64,000 nt of DNA, taken from positions 29,468,001-29,532,000 of the forward strand of contig OX467086.1 in NCBI GenBank assembly GCA_950106755.1, written 5' to 3'. Below are positions 24,851 to 37,639 of this stretch, in pieces. The first letter of the stretch is position 1; every line of letters begins with the position of its first letter. This stretch comes from Climacium dendroides. Lineage: Eukaryota > Streptophyta > Bryopsida > Hypnales > Climaciaceae. The notes beneath the pieces were generated by a model. That model had not been told where the DNA came from, did not search any database, and worked only from the letters and a program-made list of their open reading frames with translations. The position numbers and the translations under genes were made by a program.

Positions 24851-24879
24851 TTAAATGACTTGGAAAATATTAATTAGAT

Positions 24880-26190
24880 TAATTTTTGGAAAATATAATT
24901 TTTTCTTCAATTGGTGCCTAAGAGCAAAAGTTATGCCACTCTAAGTCTAAAAAGTAGCTTGAGGGGGCAGCCCAACAAAATCACAAAAAATTGAATTTTT
25001 TAATTTTAATTTTTTTCTCAAAGATTACATTTTTGTCTACATATAAAACTTTGGTTCATTCTATTTGAACTAGTGATGAGAAAGTTATGGACAATCTCGG
25101 TTTTAGGGCAATCTAAGTATCTTTTTGAAAAAAACTTATAGAATTCATTTTTTAATGCAATTTTTATAATTTTTCAAAAAAATCATTAGACGTGGTTAAA
25201 TTCACTTGCTAGAACAACCTCTTGGGATTATTATGTTTCAATTCCATCTTAATCCCTAAAAAATTTTGACTATATTTTCACTAAAACTTTCCAAAATACC
25301 AAATTTTAGGAAAAAAAACATTTTTGGACACATGAAACTATAGGATCTTGTAGTAAGCTAGTTTGAGAGGATATGGAAAAAATTCAAAAATTTCCATCCT
25401 ATGGATTGCAAGATATTAACATTTGAAGTGACAAAATTTCATTTTTTGGCCCTCCAAAAAACTAGGCAGCTATACTTCACAAGGTCACATTTCTATGAAA
25501 AAATATCCAAAATGGTGGTGATTCTTTGGATTCATTCTTCATGGCAAGTTGACTACATGCTTGAAAAATTTCAGATCATTTGGAATCATACAACATGTAG
25601 GGAAAAAATAGTAAGTAGAAAGAAGTAGAAAATAATTCAAAATACCAAATTGTTAACAACTTATTTATGAAATTGAAAAATGCCAATCCCAATGGTTGTA
25701 ATGTTGTAATAAACAATCTATACCTTATTTTTTTTATTTTTTTTCAAAAAGATTGAAAATTGAGTTAAATAGAGGACTTCAAAGTTTATTTTAAAGTAAA
25801 AAATATATCCATAACTATCTGCAAACTATTCACAAACTAAAACTCCTCATAATTTTCATCTCATTAATCCAAATGGAATGATTCAAAGCTTTCCACATAT
25901 ATATAAATCTAAAGAAACAATTTTAAATTTTTATTTTAAAAATAAATAAATTTAAGAAGTTTTTTTTGTTGCCCGAGGTTGCCCACACTTCATTGAAAAC
26001 TACATATCATACAATAACTTTTAATCCATGAAGTCAAAAGTTATGAAAATTGTTGAGATCAAAAGATACTCCTTGGGTACATGTTGTGTGAAAATTTCAA
26101 AGAAAAATAAAATCAAAACCCCCATTTGTAGTGAACTACCCAAAATTGATATGTTGTCAAAAAACGCAATTTAAGGCTTTAGGGGTTAAA
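24880..26190 (+). repeat. Interspersed repeat family A, copy 1
   Basis: The stretch 25230-25700 aligns with 28826-29290 and 63530-64000: ATAGGATCTTGTAGTA, GGATTGCAAGATAT, CAGCT.CACTTCACAAG, ATGAAAAAAT.TCCAAAATG, CATGCTTGAAAA.TTTCAGATCATTTGGAAT and TGCCAATCCCAA.GGTTG. It ends near 26180 with TTTAGGGGTTAA, an end motif shared with other copies. No reading frame is conserved between copies. Family A is my label only. Confidence 0.7.
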
Positions 26191-28080
26191 GCTATTAATG
26201 GTTTAGTTTTCCCTTCACTTTTGAACATATTTCTACTTAATAATTTCTTAATGTGTGAAAATTAAGAATTTTTTTGTTGAATTCTTTTTCTTAGATTTTC
26301 AACTCAATTCTTCACTATAAAAAATAAGAATTTCAAAATTAATAGTGCAAAAAATTTAAAGTTAAGAAGATTTAATGTCAAAGAATCTAGTGAAGTAAGG
26401 TATAAGAAAGTTGTTTTCTTTACTTTAATTGCAAATATCTTACAATCTACAAAGTCAAGTTTCTAAAAAAAAATTCTAGTAGTTTAGGTGAGTTCTAAAG
26501 TTCTACATTAGATATTTTTTATTGTTATTTGGTGATTGTTGCTTTATTTTGGTTTTGTGATGTATTTTTCATTAGATATGGTTAATTCATTTTCAATTGG
26601 TATTTGGCTGCAATTTTCAATGGAGCAAAAGGCAAAAAAAGTTTATGGCTTGAAGAAAAAAAGTGGTTTCAGACATAGTACAATCATAGTATAGTAATAA
26701 TGTAACCATAATGCAATCATAGACCTAGTTAGGATCTCTCATTGTATGCTTTAGTTAGACTATAATAATAGCCCCATGACGTGAATAGCAATTCCATGAA
26801 CATGTTCATAATCACTATGGTCACAAAAATCATATTGTTCTTTTTAAAAAAAATATACTACCATCTATATTTTGTTTGTCATTGTGTATATGACCCTAAA
26901 TTCTAAACCCTTTGTTTGAGTCATTATTGAGCACACTTATTTTCTATATGTCGTACATAAACATTCTTATGCAATTATAAAATGACTGCATGACTCCTCA
27001 CACCAGTCATAAATTTAGGCATAGTATACTTAATCAAGTAGTACCATTCTTAAAAATGAATCCTTAAGCACATCCGTGACTTTGTAAATCAATGCAACCA
27101 AATCAAAAATCACTGGAAAAATGACTATGGTAGCCTAAAACAGACTACAAAATGATTGATAAGTAATTAAACATTTTCCATGTCGGCTTAGGATTTGTTT
27201 GATGTTAAACAACATTAGAAAAAAATTTAGGCTTTGAAAGGGCCATTAAGAAAAAGGTTCCCTAAGCTATGAACAAGTGTGGTGTAAACCAAATTATTTA
27301 TTAATTATAAAATAAGAAATAATAAAGAATAATAAATTTTATAAATAAATAATAAAAATAATAATAAAACTCTGACAATTAGATTGTCAAAGTTTTGTAA
27401 TTTTGAATTTAATTTAAAAATTATGTATTTTTTATCATTTGTAATGTTTTTTATAAAGTTTTTGATAAAATTGTCCCACGCCATCTAGGCCTTGCCTTTT
27501 GCTAATTTTTTTGGCGAATGTTCTTTATTGTCGAGGATTTGACGACCCTCTTCAAGGCTCAAACTTCTTGTAATGGGTCACTTCTAAACCAACTAAGTAG
27601 TAGAAAACCTCAAACTCAGTTGAGCCACCTCACCCACCACATGGTTCAACACAAGGTTAGCTACCCTATATAATCATACCCTAATGAAGTTCTACAAGAT
27701 GAAAAAGAATGTTTAGGCATCAAATGATTGATTTGTCCATAATTACACATCCTTCATCACTTTGACCCCCAAATCTAGCTCCAATCATTCTATCGTCCTA
27801 AATGTCCTAAATGATTGGTTATGTAGTCATAAACATACATTAGTCATTGATAGCCTATTTTCTACTAGTGCTATCGCCAAAACTGTTACCATTGAAAGCC
27901 TCATTGTCCTACACGCAAATTTTTTGCGTCATTCATCAACTAGAAAATGGTTGTAGAGTCATTTATGGATTAAGCTTGTTGGTACTTTGTAATTGGTTGC
28001 CTATAATTGTTGTTGATAGGTCCTAGACTCTAACAATATGAGCGTTGTATTTCATGTCGAGATTCTGTCCCCAATTTAAC
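26191..28080. other. AT-rich intergenic DNA, no gene seen
   Basis: This region contains an (AAT)-rich tract at 27300-27370 and scattered short ORFs without recognisable domains. I found nothing that supports a gene. Confidence 0.4.
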
Positions 28081-28084
28081 CCTT

Positions 28085-29780
28085 AAACAACGTTGAAGAC
28101 ATTTTTTAGCTGATGAATGACAAAGAATCTTTCCATGCAAGACAAAAAGCGCAACTATACATCCTCCAAATTTTGTAGGAAAAGGGAATGTCTTCTACAG
28201 TAGTTTGTCTCCCAATGAGTGTTTTTTCATTTTTCTAAGCCAACAATTCACACGATACCTAAACAAATGATTTCCACGGTGACCGGCTTGTCATTTAAGG
28301 GTTAAACTCTCGCTCAACAAGTAATGCGAAACATTATGAAACCAATTGAGGTTCATCAATCGCTCTACTGCTCTCAGACATGAGCAACTGAAAAACAATT
28401 AAACCTTTGTAGACGGACATCCCAATGCACTTGGAATGTCCTTTACTATCACACAAATTTAACAACAAAAAGGGAAGGATTCGAAAGAAGATTAGGCACC
28501 ACTTGGCAAGATTCAATTGGACCAAGACTAAAGTGATGACAATTGAGTAATATTGTTAAAAATGAGGATAAGGTAAAACCCAAATTCCTTGGGATGGAGT
28601 GTCATGTTCAAAATGATGTTTTTTTGGGTACCAACAAACCCAATACATTTAAAAGAATTTGGAGTTTTGACATGGAAGATATTAGAAATATTCGTTAAGT
28701 AGTGCAAACACAATATAAAGAAGGTAATATGAGATTCAAAACTCTTTAATGTGCATCATACTCTTTGACCAAATTGTATTTGGAGCTTGTGATTGAATTC
28801 CACGTGAAAACTCATTCAATACTTAACCCCTAAAGTTCTTTCACTATGTTTTCACTGAAAACACTCCAAAATTGTCATTCCTAGTACAAGTACCAAATTT
28901 TTGAAAAAAATATTTTCTTGACACATGTAACCATACGATCTTGTAGTATGTTGACTTCAAAACACATGGTAAGAATTTCAGGAATTTCCATTACGTGGAT
29001 TGCAAGATATAAGCATTCAAATTCATTGAAATCATATTTTTAGCCCTGCAAAAAACAAGGCAGCTGCACTTCACAAGCTCACTTTCCTATGAAAAAATGT
29101 CCAAAATGATGGTTACTCTTTAAATTCTTTTTCCTAAACAAATTGGTCACATGCTTGAAAAATTTCAAATCATTTGGAATTGTACAACATATGAGAAAAA
29201 AATAGTAAGTAGATAATAGTAGAAAATGATTCAAAATACTAAATTGTTAAGGATTTAATTATGGAATTGAAAAATGCCAATCCCAATGGTTGAAATGTTG
29301 TTATAAACAATCTACATCCTATGATTTTATTTTTTTCAAGAAATATTGAAAATTGAGTAAGATAAAGGACTTCAAAGTTTATTTTATCCATAATTACCCA
29401 TAAACAAAAATTGCTCATAAATTTCATCTCATTGATCAAAATGGAATGATTCAAAGCTTTCTATGTATATGTAATTCTAGAAAACCAGTTTCAAATTTTT
29501 GTTTTAAAAAAAAGTGATTTTTTCTAATCTGCCTGTACTACCCAGTTGGTGAAAAAACTCGTGAAAAAAGTAACATATTTGGTCATAATTTTTGACTCAT
29601 ATTTCCAAATGTTATGAAATTTGGTGCGTTGGAAAGATATTCCTCGCCCCCCCCCACCCTCTATTAAAATTTCAACTTAAAATATGCAAATCTCTAGTCA
29701 TGTGTACCTACCCAAAATTTCTATATTGCCAAAAAACACATGTTGGTCCTTTAGGGATTAAACAACATCTCTATTTGTTT
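28085..29780 (+). repeat. Interspersed repeat family A, copy 2, with a 0.5-kb interruption
   Basis: 28085-28310 matches 63320-63530 (GAATGA.AA.GAATCT.TCCATG, then ACCAAACA.ATGATTTCCACG). The match resumes at 28826 (CCCCTA.AGTTC.TT.ACTATG) and continues to about 29300. In the 63-kb copy these parts are adjacent, so 28311-28825 is an insertion here or a deletion there. The interrupting segment begins with GGGTTAA and ends with TTAACCCCT, a short inverted repeat. The element ends near 29760 with TTTAGGGATTAA. Confidence 0.7.
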
Positions 29781-30793
29781 ACAAAGCAAAAGAAGTTGTT
29801 TTAGGACAAAATATTTGTGAGAATATTTGAAGGACTTAAGTATTAGAGCTTTTAAGCTTTATAAATGTTGCCTTCTAAGACTTTATGTACATTTTTTTGG
29901 TGATTCATGGGATATGGGTATTTATAAGTGAAGGTTTGATTCGGTACTTACATGCCAAAATTGAATTTCAATGTTAGACTTAGACTCTCAAGGGTCCATG
30001 TCACCTCACACCATTCACAAGATGAAATGTGACACTTTCTGTACAAAAATGACTTCATTGATGTAAAAACTAACCTTTAAATAGGATATGTCCCTTAAGG
30101 TACATCCCCAATTTTTGAAGATGATTCATCACAAAACGGGTCACAAAATGAGAAAAAGAATAACTATTTTGGTATGAAAATGCCAATACTTGTACAAATT
30201 TTATATAGTATTAATAATCAAAATGCTACTCAAATATCATGTACAATGTGAAATAACATAACATCCAAATTTACACAAGGATTAATGCACAATCTAAACC
30301 TGTCAATAATAATAATAGCACCTTATGTGACTACTTATATTTATCATACTTTCAATTTGAAATGCTCTGTAATTCTATAGAAATTAGGGAGTTACAATGA
30401 AATATATGTACACCACCCATCACTAAGATTTCAAACTTTTCTAACATTTGAATGGAATTGCTACTATTCCAACACATAACACTGTTAACCTTTGTAATAA
30501 TTACCATGTTTGATGCAAATGTCCGATGAATGACTTTCAAGGCTCATGTGAAAACGAGGAATGCCCATATCCATTGATATGAAGGTTGAAGGATATTAAT
30601 TGCATGGTTTGCAACAACGGTGATGAGTTTATCATTTTAGGGCTAGGTTAAAAACAAACACCATCCAATTAATATCCAACAACCCAATTGAAAAATGGGC
30701 ATTCCTCCGTCGTTTCCACGCGAACCTTGAAAGTCATTCATCGCAAACTTTGCATCCTCCACGTCGTTACCAAGAAATAGTGTCCATCACGTA
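29781..30793. other. Intergenic, 3' flank of the AP2/ERF gene
   Basis: No gene is supported. 30540-30740 contains an imperfect inverted pair (GAATGCCCATATCC, then ATGGGCATTCCTCCG, and CCTTGAAAGTCATTCATCG matching CGATGAATGACTTTCAAGG near 30522), so another small fold-back sequence lies beside the gene's 3' end. Confidence 0.4.
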
Positions 30794-33577
30794 CTAGTAA
30801 ACGACTTGTAGGCAATCTAATGGGCTCATGAGAAAGCTATTATTATATGCGTAAAGCGGCTGTTGCAGCATACTCATATCAACAGTGCTGGACCCTGTTC
30901 TTTGAAATTCGGACATGTAATCAGGCTTTGTCGAGCAATTGTTGGAAGGCGTCTGCACCAGAAACAGCACCCACAAACTTGTTACAACAAACCTATACAT
31001 TGGCATTATTCATATGTGAAATTACAACCAGAGCAAACAGTGGTGGAAATCACGATGGAGTTAGTTCATTTTTCATGATTTAGTCCTTGTAAATAACACA
31101 TTTAATCCAAATTTATGGACTTGTAGAAATACTTTGGCCCACGATGTTTGCATTGAAAAAATGAGTGAAAAAGACACATCAACCATCCTGATAAACAAAT
31201 GTTCTATGGGCCAATTCAAAATTATACCACATTCCCAATACACGACTCACCTCATTGTCATTGTAAGAAACGCCCGTGCTTGTGAGCTCCTGAGCACAAG
31301 TAATATGTGCTTGGTTGTCGCTTGGAATGCGATATTCAGAACCACCCAACAACACATTATCCAGCGAAAGCTCATCGTCCCTGATATCATCAAGAAAGAA
31401 TAAATTTGTCTCTTCACATGGCAACTGCCACTTGGCATTCATCTTCTCACATTCGACCATAGATTGATTGTCAATCAAATCTGCGTAATTAGGAAACGGG
31501 CCGAGTGTGTCAAAACTACACGTAGGTTCGTTGACGCGAGCCCAACCCAATTCCTCTTCCTCGGAATTTGAGCTGCTCAAAGATGATGATGATACAGTGG
31601 GTAAACCTTGAGATGATTGCGGGATGTTACTGTGATCTCGATACAACAATAAGCTGCTATGATCTTCACACGAAGAAACAAATGAGGGTTGCGAGTGGAA
31701 TGAAAACTCATGTTGTTGGGTATCGAGAGACGTCGTAGGTTGAGAATAGAAGCTCGTCGGATGTGAGGTTACAACAGAGACGCAATCACTGAGTGTGCTT
31801 GGACCAAAGCTGGCGGCGTATTCTTGGGCTTTATGCTTGACAAAGACTGTGACCTCCTTGAACATGGCGTCGTTTTCAAGGTCGTTCAAATTTAAATGGG
31901 AGGGGATAGTCTCCGCATAGGCGTTCAGATTCAAGCACGGGAAGTTGGACGGCCTTTTCTTCTTGCACTTGAGAAGCTTGCGGGCAGCATCCACTGCCCG
32001 CGCTGCGCCTACCTCGGTGTCGAAAGTACCCAGCCATACCTGAAGGAATGTCCATGACATTTGCAAAAAGCTTCTGTTAATTGGAAAATGTAAGATGAAT
32101 GATGAAAGATTTGGACAAGCTCATTTCTGACTTCCAATTATTTTGCATTCAAGAAAAATTGTGTAATATATCAATAAGAAAAAGAAAGAATGATCAACAT
32201 CAATCAATTATAGAGATATTTTGCAGAAGTTGCAATTACATATTATGATTTCTCTGAAAGTGAAGTTACTGTATTCTGGTTTGAGCACTTACAGTCGGAG
32301 TTAATTTATTGAATGTTGTGCTACCTTCTGTTTCAAAAAAATGAAAAACCACATGATTGTGTTACCTTCTTGTCCACAGATTTCCATTCGGCCACTCGAA
32401 TCTCGGCCACCCACTTGCGGAGGTCAGGCCTGAATCGCACCCCAAAGTGCTTGGAGCTTTCTTTCCCCCGGGCCTTCTTGCGAGCTGATTGCCCTTTCAA
32501 GCTCACAGTCCTGCAAGAAGATGTCAATTTCTTTAAACTGGCGATATTCCACAAGCCAAAAATTGAGAGACATATCTTCACAAAGATCTAATTTCAGGCC
32601 ACAAACTATCGCCAATTTAACGAAATGGACGTTATATCAATACTTGGCAGATTCAGACGTTTAAAACCGGCGTCATACACTTCTCAAGTTTTGAAGTCTG
32701 CCATACGCTCAACCCCTTCGAACGAGACACTTACATATTCCTTTTATGTCCGGAAAATCTGTCATGTTATGTATACATCTGATTGAATAGCTTTCAAATA
32801 TATATCAAGCTTTGAACATAAGCGACAGTTGATTCATTGTCCCCTCGAGACAGTGTGATTTAAGAGGGTGAAGTGTAGACTGACATCTATTATGATACAA
32901 AACCAATTAAAATTCTGCACAGGTTTTCTAATAGCCACAATAGTGGAAACAAGCGGAAACAAGCGCAAACCCGAGAAATGACCCTCGAGAAGACCAACTA
33001 GACCAATTGCGTTTTTCTCATGGTTCCTGATCTACGTAGACCAAGAATGCAAGGGAAGGGAACTAAGATGCTGATGATGAAGTAGGGACAAAAAGATGAT
33101 GAAATTTCTTCAAACAATTGAACAAATTGTCCACAGATGCAATGGCAGCAAGAATTTGGTCAGCAAGCAAGATAGATAGCAAGCCGGTAATATCATGCGG
33201 TAAGCAACACAGAATACCAGTGCGTCTGATGGCCAAATAAGTTTGAAATTTGAACAATTGCTAACAGTCAAAAAATGTGAATGCTAAATCAGTCAAATCC
33301 GCATTTCATCACCTTCTTCACAAGCTCAATTATTCACAAAGTCTACACTTCAAAATCCAGCTTTCAAGCTCACTCAAACTAACATTATGAAGTTGGTAAT
33401 GAATTAACCAACAAACCTGGAGATGTGGCCTCTGCCCTGCAAGACATTCGACTCCTGCTTCTTAGAATTGAATCTCTCTTTCTTCATGTCACCACCCTGG
33501 TACCCATTTCTTGAGGAGAGAATTTGCTGAAGCGCCAAGGCTCCGTCGGTCGCAAAAGAGCATTTAGGGTCTGGCAT
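30794..33577 (-). CDS. AP2/ERF-domain transcription factor
   Basis: A sequence-specific nuclear DNA-binding regulator; its targets cannot be read from sequence. I read four coding exons: complement(30794..30952, 31251..32039, 32366..32510, 33417..33577), 417 residues from MPDPKCSF, all with in-phase GT-AG junctions (donor GAG|GTGAGT at 31251). The AP2 domain spans about residues 75-136: HFGVRFRPDLRKWVAEIR, then VWLGTFDTEVGAARAVDAA and ending SNFP. An intron splits it just before VWLGTF. It is preceded by a basic stretch (SARKKARGK) that could be a nuclear localisation signal. The loop between WVAEIR and VWLGTF (VAEWKSVDKK) and the segment RKLLKCKKKRP are unusual compared with standard ERF/DREB domains. 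The rest is Ser/Gln/Asp-rich and probably disordered activation sequence. I cannot place the subfamily. Confidence 0.88.
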
Positions 33578-33956
33578 CTTGCGCAAGTTGAAAATTGCCA
33601 CCAACAAATTCAATGGATCCCAATTCACACAATCCTTGTGCTAATCCAACTTCATATTGAATGTCGGTACAAGCTCTCAAATCTCAAGAAGGATTACTGG
33701 ACAATGGATCCCAAGCTCTTGCTAGTGCACATGGACACAATGGTGACTACACTCCATTGCGGATTACTCTTTGTTGTTACTCTCCGTCCAAAAGTCTGTA
33801 TGGCAGTACGCTTTGTCGGTAGAAAAGTCAGTGTGGCAGACTAGCTAAGGACACACTTGGTGAGCAAGCAATTCAGTACAGAGGTCATGAGCTTGCCGAG
33901 TGGAGCTTCCGTTGTGCAATGAACTGTTGTGGACTTTGGACCTTTTTTTTTTATAG

Positions 33957-34157
33957 TTACCTGCAGATTGGGGTCCACTTGAATGCACCGGCCAGGACGG
34001 ATTTGCGGCTACCGACGGACTTCTGAAACTCGCAGAAATGGTTTAAATGCATTGAAGTCTTGGTAATTGGAGGTTTTAAGGAGGAGGGGAATAATTCAAA
34101 TTTAGTGGATTTGGACTTGGCAACATTTGAGGAACTTTGAGGCGAATCTATGCTCAT
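33957..34157 (-). other. Probable 5' leader exon of the AP2/ERF gene
   Basis: A 66-codon minus-strand frame starting ATGAGCATAGATTC at 34157 runs to CCAATCTGCAG|GTAAC at about 33959, a good splice donor. None of the acceptors I can see before the AP2 start at 33577 joins it in the frame of MPDP, and an in-frame TAG lies upstream of that ATG. I therefore take it as a transcribed leader exon, possibly carrying an upstream ORF, rather than an N-terminal coding exon. Confidence 0.4.
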
Positions 34158-34499
34158 GAATTCGCCTCACAACTGCCTAAAATAACTGCCTTAGTTACAA
34201 ACAATATCATTCTTGAACTCCATTTGTACGAGGATTGTGCCAAAGAAAGAAGCTGTCAAAAGGATTGGGGCATCTTAATACCACAATTCTCCAGATGAGC
34301 TCTCAAGGCCTCAGCAGCTCTTCCCAAGAATGTTTTAGTCCAACTCCGACGTCTCCCTGTCTATATTTAATTAGTGGCTTGCAATTGAAGAACAGAGTCC
34401 AATGACCTGCAGTGGGTTGCTACAACAAAAAGACCAACTATTCAAGGTTGAATTAAAGTCTGTGCAGAGAGTTTGTTAATCAATTCATGGGAGATCATC

Positions 34500-35712
34500 G
34501 CAAACCCAATGATTTCAGAAAACTGCAGACAGATTGCGTACAGACACTTTTCTCATGCCACAGTTGAAGAAGAAAAAGATTACTGTATTATTCAGGAGAA
34601 GATTGCCCGTGCCCCAAAGTCGTCTTGCAAGTTTGGTTATAAGGTAAGTTAACTGCAGGTATATCTAGTCTTAAATGTACAAACTCTATTATTTATGAGA
34701 GCGTAGTGTCTTTGAAAATTCGTACTTTATTCATAAAGGAGTCCCAAAAAAAAATGCATCCTACAAGAATCAAGATTCTCCTTTGGTCTCTCATAAATAA
34801 TAGCACAAACAAAACCCTAAACCCTAACCAAAACTTCTAAACACAAACACAATTTTAGGTGTCTGAGGAGTGTACTTGAGATGTGACTTAGCAATTATCT
34901 GGATTTAGCAAAATCAATGGGTTTAACTTGTAACGGAATCTCCAGTACTGTATATTGACCAATTTCATATAAAATGGCAGTTTCAGTTTGTTCAACTGCT
35001 CTCGATTTCAATCTATAAAATGTTATAGTTAACAACGGAAAAAAAAAAGAAAAAAAAACAACAATTCTACATATCACTTTTGGACACGGAATCATTTTAA
35101 AAAACAATTCTGCATACCACAATTGAAATTGCCTTCGTTTTCATGCATGGTGGCATTCTGCACCACCAGTTTTAATCCACAAGTTGCCTAATGTTGACAA
35201 ATTCAATCACAGTTCAACCACGGTCATTAGTCTCTCCCTGTTCAATTCCACAGACAGACAGTCTTTTTGAAAATTAACCAAGCCTTCTACCGACATTAAT
35301 CAACAGAGAGATTCTCTCCATATTCCGCCCCTGAGTGACTACGGTAAACTACTTCTTCTGCTTTTTCTTTTGTTGACTCTTTCTCTTTGTGTCTTATCCT
35401 GAGACAGGCATTTCTGAATCTCATTCACTGTGCCCTCCTTCGCAACCTACGCTTATCTTATCTTAATTCATTGAAATCAGTGTTTATGGACTAATATAAT
35501 AAGCGTAGCAGTAGGGTACTTGCATCCAATATTGATTATTATTGCTGCAGACAAGTGATTTGTCTGTACCGTTTCCTGTTCTCAGACAACAACTTCTGTC
35601 CACTGGAAGCGCGCTCCATGTCCTCCTTGAATGCGCGTGGCAGCAGTTGGAACAAGTACTTTACTTGTTCAGTGTACAGACACAAGCAGCATTCTCGGAA
35701 AAAACAAGCTGA
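34500..35712 (+). CDS. Exons of an unidentified plus-strand gene (partial)
   Basis: Two exon-like stretches are seen. The first, about 34526-34646, reads QIAYRHFSHATVEEEKDYC, IIQEKIARAP and CKFGYK, and ends in TATAAG|GTAAGT. The second starts after TTATTGCTGCAG| at about 35551, reads TSDLSVPFPVLRQQLL, STGSALHVLLECAWQQLEQV and FSEKTS, and stops at TGA near 35712. Joining them keeps the frame (phase 0). Composition and splice signals look genuine, but I do not recognise the protein, and no start exon was identified. The 3' end lies only about 40 bp from the small transposon at 35754. It could be a gene fragment rather than an intact gene. Confidence 0.4.
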
Positions 35713-35753
35713 TCTCAACGTTGGCCTCGTGGATCTTATCGCTATTCGCTAAG

Positions 35754-36330
35754 GTAGGTACACCCAAATGTGCCACTGACCTTAAACCGCCATCTATACT
35801 ACATGTACATCTCCAAAATCAGTTCTATACCTAAGTACGTGGAAGAAACGCTTTCAGAACCAAACTTTAATCCTTAACCCCTGAGCGCCTAGACTGTATT
35901 TGCCAAAATTTAGACCCTTCTCAATTCAATCCAATCAAACTATCATGTAAAATGAGATCCACGTAAATTGACTGTACCAATTGATAGTAGAGATAGGGCT
36001 CGAGCTACAAGGAAATGGACAAGTCCATTTACCATACCGTTAAAAAGATTATAATGGTCAAACAAGGAGATCTTTGAGTTTTGAGAGGTGATATTTGAGG
36101 CATTGGGGTGCTCAGGGGTTAATAACTTTTGCATACAGTATCCAAATGTCACATTCTTTGGTGCGTTGGAACCTCTTTTCACTTGCCAACAAGAATATAT
36201 GAAAATTTGACTAGTCTAATAATAGAAATAGGTTCCTTTCACTTGCCAACAAGAACATATGAAAATTTGACTAGTCTAATAATAGAAAATAGGTTCGGTA
36301 GTAAAAAGTGGCAGTTTTGGGTGTACCTAC
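35754..36330. mobile_element. Small non-autonomous DNA element, GTAGGTACACCC ends
   Basis: The left end GTAGGTACACCCAAA at 35754 is mirrored by TTTTGGGTGTACCTAC ending at 36330. A second copy in opposite orientation lies at 62120-62394 and shares CATCTATACTA.ATG, CCAAAATCA.TTCT and GTGGAAGAAACGCTTTC. The 62-kb copy lacks a middle part. No transposase is encoded. The superfamily is not clear because a target duplication could not be fixed. Confidence 0.7.
36177..36296. repeat. About 60-bp tandem duplication inside the element
   Basis: CTTTTCACTTGCCAACAAGA at 36176 and CCTTTCACTTGCCAACAAGA near 36235 begin two nearly identical units, each continuing to GAAAATTTGACTAGTCTAAT. The copy at 62120-62394 has only one unit, so the duplication arose after the copies separated. 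Confidence 0.85.
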
Positions 36331-36837
36331 TTTACTAATTGAAGGAAGAAGAGCAGTAGCAGTATTGGATCATTTAAGGTAGTCTGCTCTAAAAGTGAGC
36401 AACTTCTTCAAATCACCCCTATATTTAAGGTTGAAATGGATAGGAAGTGGTCCTTAAATGAACCTCTCAAGCCATTGAGAGAATCGAGAGAAAAACATTA
36501 TTTATTGCAAGAGCCAATTGTTGGCCTTCATTTACTCAAATCACTTTAGAAGTTGTAAGCGGTCAGATTTTAGAAGACCTAGGGTCACAAATAGGTGCTT
36601 ACAACAGGGTTTTTTGAAAATTCATAAGTAATTCAAAAATGATTCAAAAAATATGAAACCACTTGTATGACATTCCGCATCCATTTTTCTTTCTCTAAAA
36701 AATGATCCAAAATATTTATATTCATGGAAACCTTCAAAAAAGGGGGACTAGCTGATAAATGGTCGCTTTAAGGCCATACTACCTTAAGCGATTTTGGAGC
36801 AGATGGAGAGGAGTATGAGGTGGTGCAAAAAAAACTC
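36331..36837. other. Intergenic, no gene seen
   Basis: AT-rich sequence between the small element and the next dispersed repeat. Nothing I can assign. Confidence 0.4.
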
Positions 36838-37150
36838 CCATGTAGGAAGATAAGAAATATGGGGATGCTTAATTTTTCAGAATTTTATTCCCCAAATTGG
36901 AGTTCGTGTGAATTTCAAGAGCCAAAAAATATTGTTGATCCATAGTCAATGTTTAGAGTATTCTAATTGAGATCATTAAAGAACTATTTTTTGGCTCACT
37001 ACTTCTTATTTTTTGCTCACTACTTTAGAACATGTGTTATGACCTTATTAGTTCCAACCTTGAAAAGGACTCCAAAAAAACCCTTTTCTAACTTGAATTA
37101 TGGCCTAAGGTTGGAAATACAACACTTTACTTGTAGGGTACTTGATGTGG
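36838..37150. repeat. Dispersed repeat, partner of 17452-17760
   Basis: Same-strand alignment with 17452-17760 over about 300 bp, with TGTAGGAAGATA, GGCTCACTACTTCTTA, TGACCTTATTAGTTCCAACC and AAAAGGA as anchors. Confidence 0.65.
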
Positions 37151-37639
37151 TTAAAAACTAGTGCTTCTACTTTATAAGTGCCAAACTATACTAGTAAAAT
37201 AATAATTTGGCTAAAAAAAATGGCACAGAGCAATGAAGTTTTCTACTAGAAAACTTTAAATTTTTAAAAACAAATCTTAGATGAAACCACTAGATTGTGG
37301 ATGAAAACATAATTATGGACATGTGGTATGCACTAATGTAGTCTTTTCTATCTAATATATGGATGAATGTTGAAATTTGGAACACCACCATAACATTTTA
37401 TATTGCCACTTTGTCACTTCATAAAAATGGAAAAAATAAAATAAAATAAAATAAAGAGGATGTCCGAAAGTTGTAAATGCATTCCCTATCTAGGAATGAC
37501 TAAGATGTTCCTTCAAATATCTACAATAGTACAGTCATCAATGAATTCAATAGGCTTAAAGGGACAATTTATGTGCCCAACATATGTGATTCTACACTAG
37601 CCCCCACACTAGCCTTGATGTAATTGATATAGAGTTGTT

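Noticed and set aside
34805..34830. Interstitial telomere tract (AAACCCTAAACCCTAACC)
   Set aside because: Only two to three units long. Such short tracts are common by chance and in promoters, so it is not a fusion scar.
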